A stretch of DNA of 64,000 nt, taken from Roseiarcus sp963824475 (GTDB lineage Bacteria > Pseudomonadota > Alphaproteobacteria > Rhizobiales > Beijerinckiaceae). The position numbers were made by a program, and so were the translations under genes. Below the pieces are notes generated by a model, which saw nothing but the letters and a program-made list of their open reading frames with translations, was not told the origin of the DNA and did not search any database. The DNA lies in NCBI GenBank assembly GCA_963824475.1, contig CAWGPR010000005.1, positions 310,001-374,000 on the forward strand. The letters run 5' to 3'. Each line of letters begins with the position of its first letter. The stretch's first letter is position 1. Positions 1 through 9,509 of the stretch are shown here, piece after piece.

Positions 1-1
1 G

Positions 2-1247
2 GGCGTCCATTTCTGGCTCAGGCTCAAGCCGTTCTACCCGCGGGTGAAGGAGCCGCTATTTGCGGCCGCGGTGCTCATGCCCACGCTGGCGCTGCTCGGC
101 TATTACCAAGGCGGCGAGCGGACGCTGGTGTCTGTCCAGGACCCCGCGTGGCGGGCGCGCAACATGTCGCCCGACCAGATTGGGACCCCTGCTCAGAACG
201 CGGTCCTCGTCGACGACCGTACGCGTTTGCTCGTCGCTTTGGCGGCGGCGCTCGCAGCGACGCTGCTCGCAAGAGGTTTCCGACAGTGGCGGGAGAACCG
301 CGTCGGCTCGATCCAGCTGACCTATCCTGACCGCACGATACGCGTCGCCCGCGGCTTCAGCGTGCTCGAGGCGAGCCTCATCAACAACATCCCGCACGCG
401 CATGTGTGCGGCGGCCGCGGCCGCTGCTCGACGTGCCGCATCCGCATCCTTGGCGACCTCGATGGGCTCCCGGCCCCGAGCGCCGCCGAGCAGGCGGTGC
501 TCGAGCGCGTGCGCGCGGGTCCAGGAGTGAGGCTCGCCTGTCAACTCCGCCCGACCCGCGACATTGCGTTCGTGCCGATGCTGTCCCCGTACGCGACGAC
601 GCTCGACGTCTATCGAGCCGGAGCCGCTAATTCGGGCGTCGAGCGCTATCTGGTTATCATGTTTGTCGACATGCGCGGATCGAGCCGGCTGGCCGAGAGG
701 CGCCTGCCGTTCGACACCGTGTTCATCATCAACCAGTTTCTCAACGCGGTGAGCCACGCGGTCTTAAACGCCGGCGGCGAGCCAAACCAGGTGCTGGGCG
801 ATGGGCTGTTGGCGCTGTTCGGCATCAGCGATCCGCCCGAGGTCGCCTGCCGGCAGGCGATCGCCGCCAGCGCCGCGATCGCCGCGCGGGTCGAGAGTTC
901 TGAACAGCGCGCTGGCTCATGCGCTGGTCGAGCCGATCCGCTTCGGCATCGGCATCCACGCCGGCGTGACCGTCGCCGGCGCCATCGGCTATGAGCGCCA
1001 TGCGCAATTCACTGTGATCGGCGATCCGGTCAATGTCGCCGCCCGTCTTCAGGACCTGACCAAGGCGATTGGCTGTGAAGTGTTGATGTCGGAGGAAGTC
1101 TACGAGCGCGCCGGCCTCGGCCCGGACGCCCTCCCCGCCCACGATGTCGAGACGCGCGGACGCGAGGGGAGCGTGAAAGCGCGCAGTGTCGCGCGGGCGG
1201 CGGATTTGGCCGGCCTGATCGCCGCGCAGGCGCCAGCTGCGTCGTAG
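2..1247 (+). pseudogene. Class III adenylate/guanylate cyclase with 2Fe-2S ferredoxin domain; 5' partial, one frameshift
   Basis: The frame is open from the window edge, so the true start lies upstream. A hydrophobic stretch (about 54-115) and a second one (about 220-275) look like membrane segments. A plant-type 2Fe-2S domain follows, with a C-x5-C-x2-C cluster near 400-445 and a fourth Cys in LACQL near 537. The class III cyclase domain starts near 650: the metal-binding FVDMRGSS and the GDGLLALFG motif are visible. The frame then breaks at 895-900 and resumes one frame over with FGIGIHAG and VIGDPVNVAARLQ, the core of the same domain. Dropping one T from GAGTTC restores one protein. Known family role: cNMP synthesis at the membrane; a redox input through the Fe-S cluster is inference. 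The break may be a sequencing error (see findings). Confidence 0.85.
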
Positions 1248-1253
1248 CCGCCT

Positions 1254-2876
1254 TCACCCGCCCGGCGCGGCGGGACAAAGGTCGGCGCTCTGAAGGTCCG
1301 CGTCGGCCGGATAGAGCGCCATCAGCTTCTCCATCACGCCGTTGGTCCAGCCAAACCCGTCCTGGGTCGGATACTCGCCGCCCCCGCCCGGCTGGTTGGT
1401 TGCGATCACGTCGTATTTTTCGACGAGCTTGCCGGTTAAGCGATAGACGCGCGAAACGTTGACCATCCACCGGCACGCGATCGTCTCGGCGAGCCGGTTC
1501 TGCCCATAGCCGGTCAGCCCTTCGACCGCGATCCACTGCAGCGGCGCCCATCCGTTGGGCCAATCCCATTGCTGTCCGGTCATGAGCGTCGTCGTGACGA
1601 TCCCGCCCGGCTTCAACAATTCCGCCTCGACGGCTTTGGCCACCGACGCGGCCTGCGTCTCGCTCGCGACGCGCGTGAACAACGGATAGAGGGTTGCGGC
1701 GCTGACCCGGTCGATTGTCTGCTTCCGCGTCCAGCGATAGTCGAGATAGGCGCCGCGGGTGGGATCCCAGAGGTAACGATCGATCGCCGCGCGGCGCGCC
1801 GCGGCGCGCTTGGCGAAGTCCTCGGCGCAATCGTGATCGCCGGCCCGTTCGCAACCGGCCCGGATCGCATCCTCGAGCCCGAACATGAGCGCGTTGAGAT
1901 CGACGGGGATGATTTCGGTGGTGTCGATCGACGCCATCGTTCGCGCATCGGCGAACCATCGCGAGCTGAAATCCCAGCCGCTCTCGGCGCCGGCGCGAAT
2001 GTCGCGAAACATCTCGTGCGCTGGCCGCGACGTCGCCGCAGCAAGCACGACATCCTCGGAAAAGGATTCATCGCGCGGCGCGTCGCTGTCGTCCCAATAG
2101 CGATTGAGGATCGATCCGTCCTCGAGCGCGACCGCGTGGGCGTGCGCGCCGCCCGCCTTGAGCTCGTCCGCGCCATCCATCCAGAATGCGTATTCGGTCT
2201 TGAGCTCCGGCAGATAATGGGCGAAGGCTGCGGCCGGATCCCACGGAGAGAGAAGCCCGACCATTTTGAAAAAGAACGGCGGATGCGAACGGCTGAGATA
2301 GTAGGTGCGCGTTCCGTTCGGCGCATGGCCGTACGTGTCCACGAGAACGGCGAAGTTCTGCGCCATGTCCTCGATGAGATCCCGCCGGCCGCTTTCCGCA
2401 AGCCCAAGCATGACGAAATACGAGTCCCAGTAATAGAGCTCGCGGAATCGGCCGCCCGGCACGACATAAGGCCGCGGCAACGGCAGCAGCGAGGAATAGG
2501 GCGCCACAATCGGCTCGTCGCGGGTCAACAGCGTCCAGAGCGCGTCGATGTGCCGGCGAATGGGGACCTGCTCGGATGGGGCCTCGGGTGTCGCGGCCTC
2601 AGCCGGCAATTCGAAATGCGTGGCGACGAAGCGCTTGAGCCCTTCGAGCGAATTCGGTTTCTGGGCGTGATAGAGCGCCAGAATCTCGGCCGGCGGGGAT
2701 TTCGCTGTCGCGTCGGCGAACGCCTTGCTGTCGGGAAAGACCTGTCCAAGCTCGACGTCCGCGTAGAGGTCGCCGAACAGAACTTGCGGCGGGGCCGGCC
2801 GCTCGAACGCCAGCGCCGGATAGGCGAGCAAGAGAAGCGCCGCGACAACCGCCAGGCGGATGGGTCTGGACCGCAT
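1254..2876 (-). CDS. treA: Periplasmic trehalase (GH37)
   Basis: Hydrolyses alpha,alpha-trehalose to two glucose. The 540-residue protein starts at ATG 2876 with a signal peptide (basic MRSRPIR, then a hydrophobic run ending ALAFE), which points to export. Both GH37 signatures are present: PGGRFRELYYWDSYF at residues about 140-154 and QWDWPNGWAPLQ in the C-terminal third. The open frame extends upstream to 3095, but that part lies inside the neighbouring gene and lacks any signal-peptide logic, so I chose the internal ATG. Length fits the family. It lies 20 bp downstream of the GNAT gene on the same strand, so co-transcription is possible. The very long open frame antisense to it is a GC artefact. 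Confidence 0.93.
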   Translation of the reverse strand: MRSRPIRLAVVAALLLLAYPALAFERPAPPQVLFGDLYADVELGQVFPDSKAFADATAKSPPAEILALYHAQKPNSLEGLKRFVATHFELPAEAATPEAPSEQVPIRRHIDALWTLLTRDEPIVAPYSSLLPLPRPYVVPGGRFRELYYWDSYFVMLGLAESGRRDLIEDMAQNFAVLVDTYGHAPNGTRTYYLSRSHPPFFFKMVGLLSPWDPAAAFAHYLPELKTEYAFWMDGADELKAGGAHAHAVALEDGSILNRYWDDSDAPRDESFSEDVVLAAATSRPAHEMFRDIRAGAESGWDFSSRWFADARTMASIDTTEIIPVDLNALMFGLEDAIRAGCERAGDHDCAEDFAKRAAARRAAIDRYLWDPTRGAYLDYRWTRKQTIDRVSAATLYPLFTRVASETQAASVAKAVEAELLKPGGIVTTTLMTGQQWDWPNGWAPLQWIAVEGLTGYGQNRLAETIACRWMVNVSRVYRLTGKLVEKYDVIATNQPGGGGEYPTQDGFGWTNGVMEKLMALYPADADLQSADLCPAAPGG

Positions 2877-2896
2877 GCTGGACGACGCCGAACCGT

Positions 2897-3484
2897 TCAC
2901 GCCGTCGGCGGTTCGGTCGCGCCGGGCCCGAGCGAGCGCTGCATCATGATGGAGTCCGTCCAGCGGCCGAATTTGTAGCCGACCGCGGGCAGAAAGCCGA
3001 CCTGGCGGAAGCCGAACCGCTCGTGCAGCTTGATCGAGGCGACGTTGGCGCCGTCGATATAGCCGATCATCTGGCGAAAGCCCGCCGCGGCGCAAGCGTC
3101 GATGAGCGCCGTCATGAGCTCACGCCCGATCCCGACATGCAGCCGGTCGCTGCGCACGTAGATCGAATGCTTGACCGTATAGCGGTAAGCCGGCCGCTTG
3201 CGGAACGGCACCGCATAGGCGTAGCCGACCACCGTTCCCCCCTCCTCCGCAACCAGATGCGGCATCTTGCGGTTGTTCATCGAGCGGCGGCGGCGCTTGA
3301 GATCATCGGCGTCGGGGGTTTCGAAATCGCCGTCGACGCCGGGATCCACGCCCCGCCGGATGTGGTGCAGGTAGATGGCGAGCATCGCCGGCACGTCGCT
3401 GTCGCGCGAGTTGCGCACGTGGACGGGCCTTGCGGCTGCGTGGACGACCTCGCTCGGAAGTGTCGGTTCGGCTTTGGCGTCCAT
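2897..3484 (-). CDS. GNAT-family N-acetyltransferase (phosphinothricin-acetyltransferase-like)
   Basis: About 195 residues if begun at ATG 3484; an in-frame start at 3520 is also possible. The order of elements is that of a single GNAT domain: an N-terminal strand ending in VRNSRDSDVPAML, a central VAEEGGTVVGYAYAVPF strand, the acetyl-CoA-binding region VGIGRELMTALIDAC, and the C-terminal SIKLHERFGFRQVGF motif. HERFGF is typical of the Pat/Bar-like branch that acetylates small amines or amino-acid analogues. The substrate cannot be told from sequence. It lies directly upstream of the trehalase on the same strand, without evident functional link. Confidence 0.85.
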   Translation of the reverse strand: MDAKAEPTLPSEVVHAAARPVHVRNSRDSDVPAMLAIYLHHIRRGVDPGVDGDFETPDADDLKRRRRSMNNRKMPHLVAEEGGTVVGYAYAVPFRKRPAYRYTVKHSIYVRSDRLHVGIGRELMTALIDACAAAGFRQMIGYIDGANVASIKLHERFGFRQVGFLPAVGYKFGRWTDSIMMQRSLGPGATEPPTA

Positions 3485-3615
3485 TACAATCCCTAATGCG
3501 CGTAGCTTTTTTGGCCGCACGGTCGAAAGCGACCCTGCCTATATTGCGCGCTCGGCCCCCACGCAATCTTTCCGCTTATGGGCAAGCCGGACCGAGGACC
3601 GCCCGATCCAATCGC

Positions 3616-3668
3616 GTTCCCCCGCCATCTCCCGCCCCCCTTGCGGGGGCGGGTCGGGGTGGGGGGTC
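3616..3668. repeat. GC-rich palindromic intergenic repeat, copy 1
   Basis: An imperfect hairpin of C-runs and G-runs around CCCCTTGCGGGG, followed by a GGGTCGGGGTGGGGGGTC tail. The same unit occurs inverted at about 4048-4103, on the other side of the DUF559 gene, and a relative occurs at 23962-24104. It could act as a bidirectional terminator or be a REP-like dispersed element. Confidence 0.75.
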
Positions 3669-3677
3669 ACTTCGACC

Positions 3678-4052
3678 TTAGGGCGCAGAGTCCTCGAGGC
3701 GTGGCCTGAGCTCGATCAGTTTTGCCCAAATTGTCTCCACCACGCCGTCAAGGTTTAGATAAATGTCGCCATTCGTGAAGCGCGGAATTTCAAATCCTGA
3801 CACGGCAAGCGCCGCCGAACGCGCGGCGTCGCGCGCCATCTCTTCGTCGGACGAATGGGTCGCGCCGTCGACCTCGATAATGAGCCGAGCGTCGAAGCAG
3901 GCGAAATCCACGATGAACCTATCCAGCACAACCTGGCGTCGAAAGCGGAACCCTGCAACCTGCTTTCGGCGAAGACCTTGCCGGAGGTGCCGCTCGGCGC
4001 TGGTCGCGTTGCTTCTCAGCGAACGCGCGAGAGGGGACAATCTCTTGGGCAC
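3678..4052 (-). CDS. DUF559 endonuclease-like protein (Vsr-type fold)
   Basis: A small 124-residue protein of the DUF559 family, which shares the PD-(D/E)XK/Vsr nuclease fold. Visible family features are LRSNATSAERHLRQGLR near residue 12, then FRFRRQVVLDRFIVDFAC and the acidic strand LIIEVDGATH near residues 55-65, which carries the candidate catalytic Glu and Asp, then FTNGDIYLNLDGVVETI. The family is widespread but its target is not established. Inverted copies of a GC-rich palindrome flank it on both sides, and it has no operon partner, so it looks like a stand-alone unit. Confidence 0.85.
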   Translation of the reverse strand: MPKRLSPLARSLRSNATSAERHLRQGLRRKQVAGFRFRRQVVLDRFIVDFACFDARLIIEVDGATHSSDEEMARDAARSAALAVSGFEIPRFTNGDIYLNLDGVVETIWAKLIELRPRLEDSAP

Positions 4053-4104
4053 GGCCCGACCCCCACCCTAACCCGCCCCCGCAAGGGGGGCGGGGACCCG
4101 CAAG
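4048..4104. repeat. GC-rich palindromic intergenic repeat, copy 2 (inverted relative to copy 1)
   Basis: Contains GCCCGACCCCCACCCTAAC followed by CCGCCCCCGCAAGGGGGGCGG. Read on the minus strand it matches copy 1 at 3616-3668 nearly base for base, so the DUF559 gene sits between two inverted copies. Confidence 0.75.
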
Positions 4105-4119
4105 GCTGTTCTCCCCGGA

Positions 4120-6478
4120 CTACTCTCTCACCACATAGGTATAGAACCGAATCGCTCCCGCTTCGTCGACCTCGCGATAGAGGCCCTGGACTTCGGACTC
4201 GAAGCCGGGGAACACGTTGGCGCTCTTCTCGAACATCTTGAGATATTCGATCATCGGCTGCGCCCGCTTCGTGAGCCGTTCGCCGGGAACGATGGTCGCA
4301 ATGCCCGGCGGATAGACCACCCACAGCGTGGTCGCGATCCGGCCGTCGAGTTCGGCGAGCGGCAGATAGTCGACATTGTTGCGCACCAGATGGCGCGAGG
4401 CCTCGCGCGGCGTCATGGCCACTTCCGGCAGATGCTTGGCGGCGAATTGCGCCTGCTGCAGTTCACTGACGCCGGAGTCGCGGAAAAAGGCGTGCATTTC
4501 GCCGCAGAGGTCCTTGAGCCGCCTGCCCCGGTAGCGGGCCGGCCGCTTGGCGACGAATTCGGGCATGGCGTCCTCGAGCGGGGCGTTCTCGTCATGCAGC
4601 CGCTTGAAGGCGACCAGCGACGAGACCAGCGTGCCCGCCTTGCTCGAACTCGACGCCGGGCGTCAACAGAAAGAGCAGCGAGTTGAGATCGTTCTTCTCC
4701 GCCACCACCCGGTTCTCGCGCAGATATTGGGCGACGACCGGAGCCGGCACGCCGTGCGCTTCATAAGCTCCGGTCGCGCGATCGAAGCCTGGGGTGAGCA
4801 GGGTGAGCTTGGCCGGATCGGTGATGGCGAAGCCCGCCTCGAGCGATTGGAAGCCGTGCCAGGCTTCCCCCGGCGCCAGCGCCCAATAGCGTGGATCGCG
4901 GGCGAGCAGGTCGGTCGACACGTTCTCCCACGGCACGTCGTGGGTCGCGCCCTCGAGCGCGGCGTCCCGGATCGAAACGCGCTGCGGCACGAACGGGTCG
5001 AAGAACCAGCGCCGCGCCGGGTCCCGCTCCTTCTCTTCGAATTCGCGCCTGACGGCGCGCAATTTCTTGCGCAATTCGATGCCCAACCGGATCGTGTCGT
5101 CCCATAGGACTTCCCCCGATCGGCCCTTCATCATCTGCGCGCCGACGTCGAGCGAAGCAAACAGCGGATAGAACGGCGACGTCGAGGCGAACTGCATGAA
5201 GCCTTCGTTGAAGCGCCGATGCTCGACGCGGCGGCGCTGGCCTTTGATGTGCCGGTCGCGCACATGGATCTGGGACGCCTGCGAGAAGCTGGCAAGCTGC
5301 TTGTGCGCCGACTGGGTGGCGACAATGCCGGGCGAGGCTTCGCTTAAGTCCCGCAGGCCCATGGCGAAGCGGCGCTCATAAAGCGGATGGAACTTCATGA
5401 AGCCGGCCCAGGCCTCGTCGAACATGATGTAGTCGCAAAGCCGGCCGATGCGCTCGACGATGCGCTCGGCGTCGTAAATCGTGCCGTCGTAGGTGCATTG
5501 TTCGATCACCGCGGCGCGGAACGGACGCTCGCGCTTCCACGCCTCCTTATCGGTCACCAGCGGGTTGTCTCTGATGCGCTCGCGTATCCTCGTCTCGTCG
5601 AGGTCCTCCGGGCGAATGGGACCGATCAACCCGTAGGCGTTGCGGTCGGTCGAGAGATAGATCGGAATCGCGCCACCCATCAGCAGCGCGCCCTGGTGCG
5701 CGGCCTTGTGGTTGTTGCGGTCGAACAGCACGAGGTCGCCCTCGGCGATGAGGTTGGTGAGCACGATCTTGTTGGACGACGAGGTGCCGTTAAGCACGAA
5801 ATAGGTCTTTTCGGCCCCAAAGATCGTCGCCGCCTCTTTCTGCGCCTGAAGCGCCGGCCCCTCGTGGGTCAGGAGATCGCCGAGCTCGAGGATCGAATTG
5901 TCGAGGTCGTCGCGGAAGACCGCCTCGCCCAGATGCTCGACGAAGATGCGGCCGATTGGGCTGCGGCTATAGAACACGCCGCCGTTGTGGCCAGGGCAGG
6001 TCCACAACTGGTTGCCTTCCTCCTGGTAGTCGACGAGCGCTCCGAAGAACGGCGTCTTCAGCGTGTCCGCGTATTGCTTGAGGCGTGAGACCAGATTCCG
6101 GGCGATGAATTCCGGCGTCTCCTCGGCCAGGAACACATAGCCGTCGATGAAGTCGAGCACTTCGACCGGGATGTCCTCGAAGCGCTTGCGCCTGACCAGG
6201 ACCACGATCGGCATGTCGAGGCCGCGCTTGCGCATCAGGTTGATGAGCGAGGCCGCCTTGCCCTCGATGCCCTTCTTGCCCCAGTCGACGACCATGCAGC
6301 CGATCGCCGCGTCGGTCTGCACCGCGATCTCAGCGTCCTCGACGCGCCGCGCCTTGATGACCTGGAATCCCATCCGCTCGATGGCGGTTACGATCTGGTT
6401 GACCCTGAGGCCCTCGAGGTCGTCGGCGTCGAACATCGGCGCCGAGAATAGAAAGGTCAGACGTTGGGAAAAGTTCAT
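4120..6478 (-). pseudogene. Orn/Lys/Arg decarboxylase class I (PLP-dependent), one frameshift
   Basis: Fold type I PLP amino-acid decarboxylase with an N-terminal receiver-like wing domain (residues about 1-130), a large PLP domain and a C-terminal domain. The PLP lysine lies in SAHKQLASFSQ, and the acceptor loop LNGTSSSNKIV and FDEAWAGF are present. The start at ATG 6478 (MNFSQRLTF) fits the family's usual N-terminus; the frame continues upstream without homology-like content. The frame breaks at 4646-4651 (GAACTC on the plus strand). Removing one base joins the upstream part to SSKAGTLVSSLVAFKRLHD and the C-terminal part that ends at 4120, for a full length of about 785 residues, normal for the family. 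Whether the substrate is ornithine, lysine or arginine is not decidable. The gene is probably intact in the organism. Confidence 0.88.
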
Positions 6479-6851
6479 CGCCTCATGATCCCGGCGCTTC
6501 GGTCGCGGCAGACGTCCCCCGAGCGGCTGCTTAAGACAGCATCCCGCGACAGAATCAAGTCCGGCCCACCGGACCAAGACCAGCGCCGAGCGCGCGCGAT
6601 GCGCCAGAAGCGGGGTGGCGATTCGCCGTTCGCGCTCTTTCATTGGGCCGTCAGTGCCCCCAGCTAGTGTGTGCGCCCCACAATCACCGGCCGGGCGCGA
6701 TCGTTTAGGCTCGACGCGCGCGCTGATCTTTTGCGGCTGCCAGGCGATCTTGACGTCGCGCAATTTCAAGCGAGTCATGGAGTTGCAGAGTCACGGCGGC
6801 GATGGGCCTGACGCCGAGTGATATGGGCATTGTCAATCGGGGAGTTCGGAC
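6479..6851. other. Divergent intergenic region between decarboxylase and MaoC-Pta gene
   Basis: About 370 bases without a supportable gene. An open frame continues upstream from the decarboxylase but reads as shadow sequence. The region must hold the promoters for both divergent units. I see no clear operator. A GGGGAG stretch just before GTG 6852 could be the ribosome binding site of the downstream gene. Confidence 0.5.
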
Positions 6852-8282
6852 GTGAACGCCAAACCCGCAATCCGGAACAAGACTTGGGCCGAGCTCAGCG
6901 TCGGCGACTCCGCCAGCCTCGAGCGAAGCTGCTCGACTCAGGATCTCGTTCTGTTCGCGCACGTCTCCGGCAACGTCAATCCGCTCATGCTGCCCCCAGC
7001 GGACAGTCGCGCGCCCGACAGCCAGCCGGTCGCGCCTTCGATGTGGGTCGGCTCGCTCATCTCGGCGGTGCTCGGCAACATCCTGCCCGGCGCGGGCACG
7101 CTCTATCGCGCGCAGGACTTGCGCTTCCTGCGTCGCGTTCATGTCGGCGACAAGCTCAAGGTCACCGTCGTCTGCCGCGAGAAGCGGGAAGAGCCGGTCG
7201 CTCTGTTCGACACCCGCATCGAGGACGCCGATGGCCAGATCGTCTGCGATGGAACGGCGGAAGTGGAGGCGCCGACCGCAACCCAGGTGACGGAGGCGCG
7301 CGACCTGCCGGCGCTGATCGTGGACAGCGTCGATCATTTCGCGCCGCTGATCGCACTCGCCGCGCAATTGCCGCCGCTCAAGACCGCCGTCGTCTGCCCG
7401 GAGGACCGCAATTCGCTCGGCGGAGCTCTGCTCTCGGCGCAACATCGCCTGATCGAGCCGATCCTCGTCGGCGATCCGGGCCGCATCCAGGCGGCGGCGA
7501 AGGAAATCGGCGCCGATATTTCCGGTTACGCGCTCATCGCGGCTTCCGATCCGCATATCGCGGCGGCGCGCGCCGTCGCCATGATCCACGAAGGCAAAGC
7601 CCAGGCGGTGATGAAGGGCGCGATCCACTCCGATGCGCTCCTGGCCGCGGTCGTCCAGAAGGACGGGGGGCTGAGAACGCACGTCCGCATCAGCCACGTG
7701 TTCGCCATGGACGTGCCCACGCTCGATGAGATCCTGTTCATCTCCGACGCCGCGATCAACATCGCGCCTGACCTCATGACCAAGGTCGACATCGTGCAGA
7801 ATGCGGTCGACCTCGCTCACGCCTGCGGCATCCAGCAACCGAAGGTCGGCATCCTGTCGGCCGTGGAGACGATCAACCCGAACATTCCCTCGACCCTGGA
7901 CGCGGCGGTGCTGTCGAAGATGGCCGAGCGGGGCCAGATCCACGGCGCGGTGGTCGACGGGCCATTGGCGATGGACAACGCGATCGATGTCGAGGCCGCC
8001 CGCACCAAAGGCATCGCCTCGCTGGTCGCCGGCCACGCCAATGTGCTCATCGTTCCCAATCTGGAAGCCGGAAACATGCTCGCCAAGGAGCTCTCCTTCG
8101 TCGCGGGCGCGGAAGCGGCGGGACTGGTGGTCGGAGCCAAGGCGCCGGTGATGCTGACGAGCCGAGCCGACAACGACCGAGCTCGGCTCGCCTCCTGCGC
8201 GCTGGCGCAGCTTTACGAATACTGGCGCCGGGAAGGCCGCGCGTTTGGCGAAGCGCCGGCGGTCGCCAAGGCGGCGGAGTGA
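6852..8282 (+). CDS. Bifunctional MaoC-like hydratase / phosphate acetyl(butyryl)transferase
   Basis: 476 residues from a GTG start. Residues about 10-150 are a MaoC-like hotdog domain (FAHVSGNVNPL, RAQDLRFLRRVHVGD). Residues about 165-465 are a PTA_PTB domain (AVMKGAIHSDALL, ISHVFAMDVPTLDE, DGPLAMDNAID). The known fusion is annotated as bifunctional enoyl-CoA hydratase/phosphate acetyltransferase. It swaps CoA for phosphate on an acyl group, and the stop overlaps the start of acetate kinase by four bases (GTGA). The two therefore probably form a Pta-Ack module acting on acetyl-CoA or a short acyl-CoA, giving substrate-level ATP or using acetate. The role of the hotdog domain in the fusion is uncertain. 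Confidence 0.9.
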   Translation: MNAKPAIRNKTWAELSVGDSASLERSCSTQDLVLFAHVSGNVNPLMLPPADSRAPDSQPVAPSMWVGSLISAVLGNILPGAGTLYRAQDLRFLRRVHVGDKLKVTVVCREKREEPVALFDTRIEDADGQIVCDGTAEVEAPTATQVTEARDLPALIVDSVDHFAPLIALAAQLPPLKTAVVCPEDRNSLGGALLSAQHRLIEPILVGDPGRIQAAAKEIGADISGYALIAASDPHIAAARAVAMIHEGKAQAVMKGAIHSDALLAAVVQKDGGLRTHVRISHVFAMDVPTLDEILFISDAAINIAPDLMTKVDIVQNAVDLAHACGIQQPKVGILSAVETINPNIPSTLDAAVLSKMAERGQIHGAVVDGPLAMDNAIDVEAARTKGIASLVAGHANVLIVPNLEAGNMLAKELSFVAGAEAAGLVVGAKAPVMLTSRADNDRARLASCALAQLYEYWRREGRAFGEAPAVAKAAE

Positions 8283-9478
8283 CGCATTTGGATTCTGTGA
8301 TCCTGACCCTGAACGCAGGTTCGTCGTCGCTCAAATTCGCCGCCTTCGCGCTTGTCAATGGCGCCGAACCGAGCGAGCTTGCTTCGGGACAGATCGAGGG
8401 CATCGGCGCGACCGCTCAAGGCAGCGTGACGACGGCCACGGGCGAGAAGAGCGGTCTCACGTTCGATCCGTCGGCCCGCGCGATCGACCATCACGCCGCG
8501 ATGGGCGCCATTCTCGGCTGGCTCAGGAAGGCGGGCTACGATTCTTCGGTCGTCGCGGTCGGCCATCGCGTCGTGCACGGCGGGCCGGATCTCGTGGAGC
8601 CCAAGCTGATCGACGAGTTCGTGATTACGGCGCTTAAGCGGCTCATTCCGCTCGCGCCCCTGCACGAGCCGCATAACCTCGCCGGGATCCTGGCGGCGAT
8701 GAAGGCCTTCCCGTCGACGCCGCAGGTCGCCTGCTTCGATACCGCTTTCCATCGCAGCCACCCCTTCGTCTACGACACATTCGCCCTGCCCCGCTCCTAT
8801 TACGACGAGGGCGTACGCCGTTACGGCTTTCACGGACTTTCCTACGAGTTCATCACCCGAAAGCTGCGCAAGATCGCGCCGCAGATCGCGCGCGAGGACG
8901 TCATCATCGCCCATCTCGGCAACGGCGCCTCGATGTGCGCGGTCCATGACGGCCGCGCCGTCGCCTCGACCATGGGCTTCACCGCGCTCGACGGGCTGGC
9001 GATGGGCACCCGCTGCGGGCAGCTCGATCCGGGCGTGGTGCTCTATCTCATGGCCGAAAAGAAGATGAGCGCGGACGAGATATCCGACCTTCTTTGGAAG
9101 AACTCAGGCCTCAAAGGCATGTCCGGCATTTCCCAGGACATGCGCGAGCTCGAGGCGTCCGACAGCCTGGCGGCGCGCGACGCTATCGCCTATTTCGTCT
9201 CGCGCGTCCGAAGCGAACTCGCGGGACTCGCGGCGACTGTCAACGGCGCCGAAGCCGTGGTCTTCACAGCCGGCATCGGCGAGCACTCATGGAAAGTGCG
9301 CGAAGGGGTGCTCAACGGGATGGAATGGATGGGAATCCATCTCGACGCCGAAGCGAACCGCGCCAACGCGCAGATCATCAGCGCCAAGCATTCTCCGACG
9401 ATCGTCTTCGTCATCCCGACCAACGAGGAGCTCATGATCGCCGAGCACACGGTTCGCACGGCGGGCGTCGCGAACTGA
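8279..9478 (+). CDS. ackA: Acetate kinase
   Basis: Interconverts acetate + ATP and acetyl phosphate + ADP in the cytoplasm. 399 residues, normal length. Starts with GTG overlapping the previous stop. Family motifs are clear: LTLNAGSSSLKFA at the N-terminus (nucleotide/phosphate loop), VGHRVVHGG near residue 97, DTAFHRSHP, YGFHGLSYE, AHLGNGASMCA, and the C-terminal FTAGIGEHS. Translational coupling to the MaoC-Pta gene indicates one two-enzyme unit. It ends 31 bp from the convergent hydrolase gene. Confidence 0.97.
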   Translation: MTHLDSVILTLNAGSSSLKFAAFALVNGAEPSELASGQIEGIGATAQGSVTTATGEKSGLTFDPSARAIDHHAAMGAILGWLRKAGYDSSVVAVGHRVVHGGPDLVEPKLIDEFVITALKRLIPLAPLHEPHNLAGILAAMKAFPSTPQVACFDTAFHRSHPFVYDTFALPRSYYDEGVRRYGFHGLSYEFITRKLRKIAPQIAREDVIIAHLGNGASMCAVHDGRAVASTMGFTALDGLAMGTRCGQLDPGVVLYLMAEKKMSADEISDLLWKNSGLKGMSGISQDMRELEASDSLAARDAIAYFVSRVRSELAGLAATVNGAEAVVFTAGIGEHSWKVREGVLNGMEWMGIHLDAEANRANAQIISAKHSPTIVFVIPTNEELMIAEHTVRTAGVAN

Positions 9479-9509
9479 ACGATTCGCCCGCTTCGCCGCG
9501 CCGCCACAG

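Noticed and set aside
1569..2978. A rightward 469-codon open frame
   Set aside because: Antisense to the trehalase; rich in Arg, Gly and Ala without any domain, a known effect of GC-rich codon bias.
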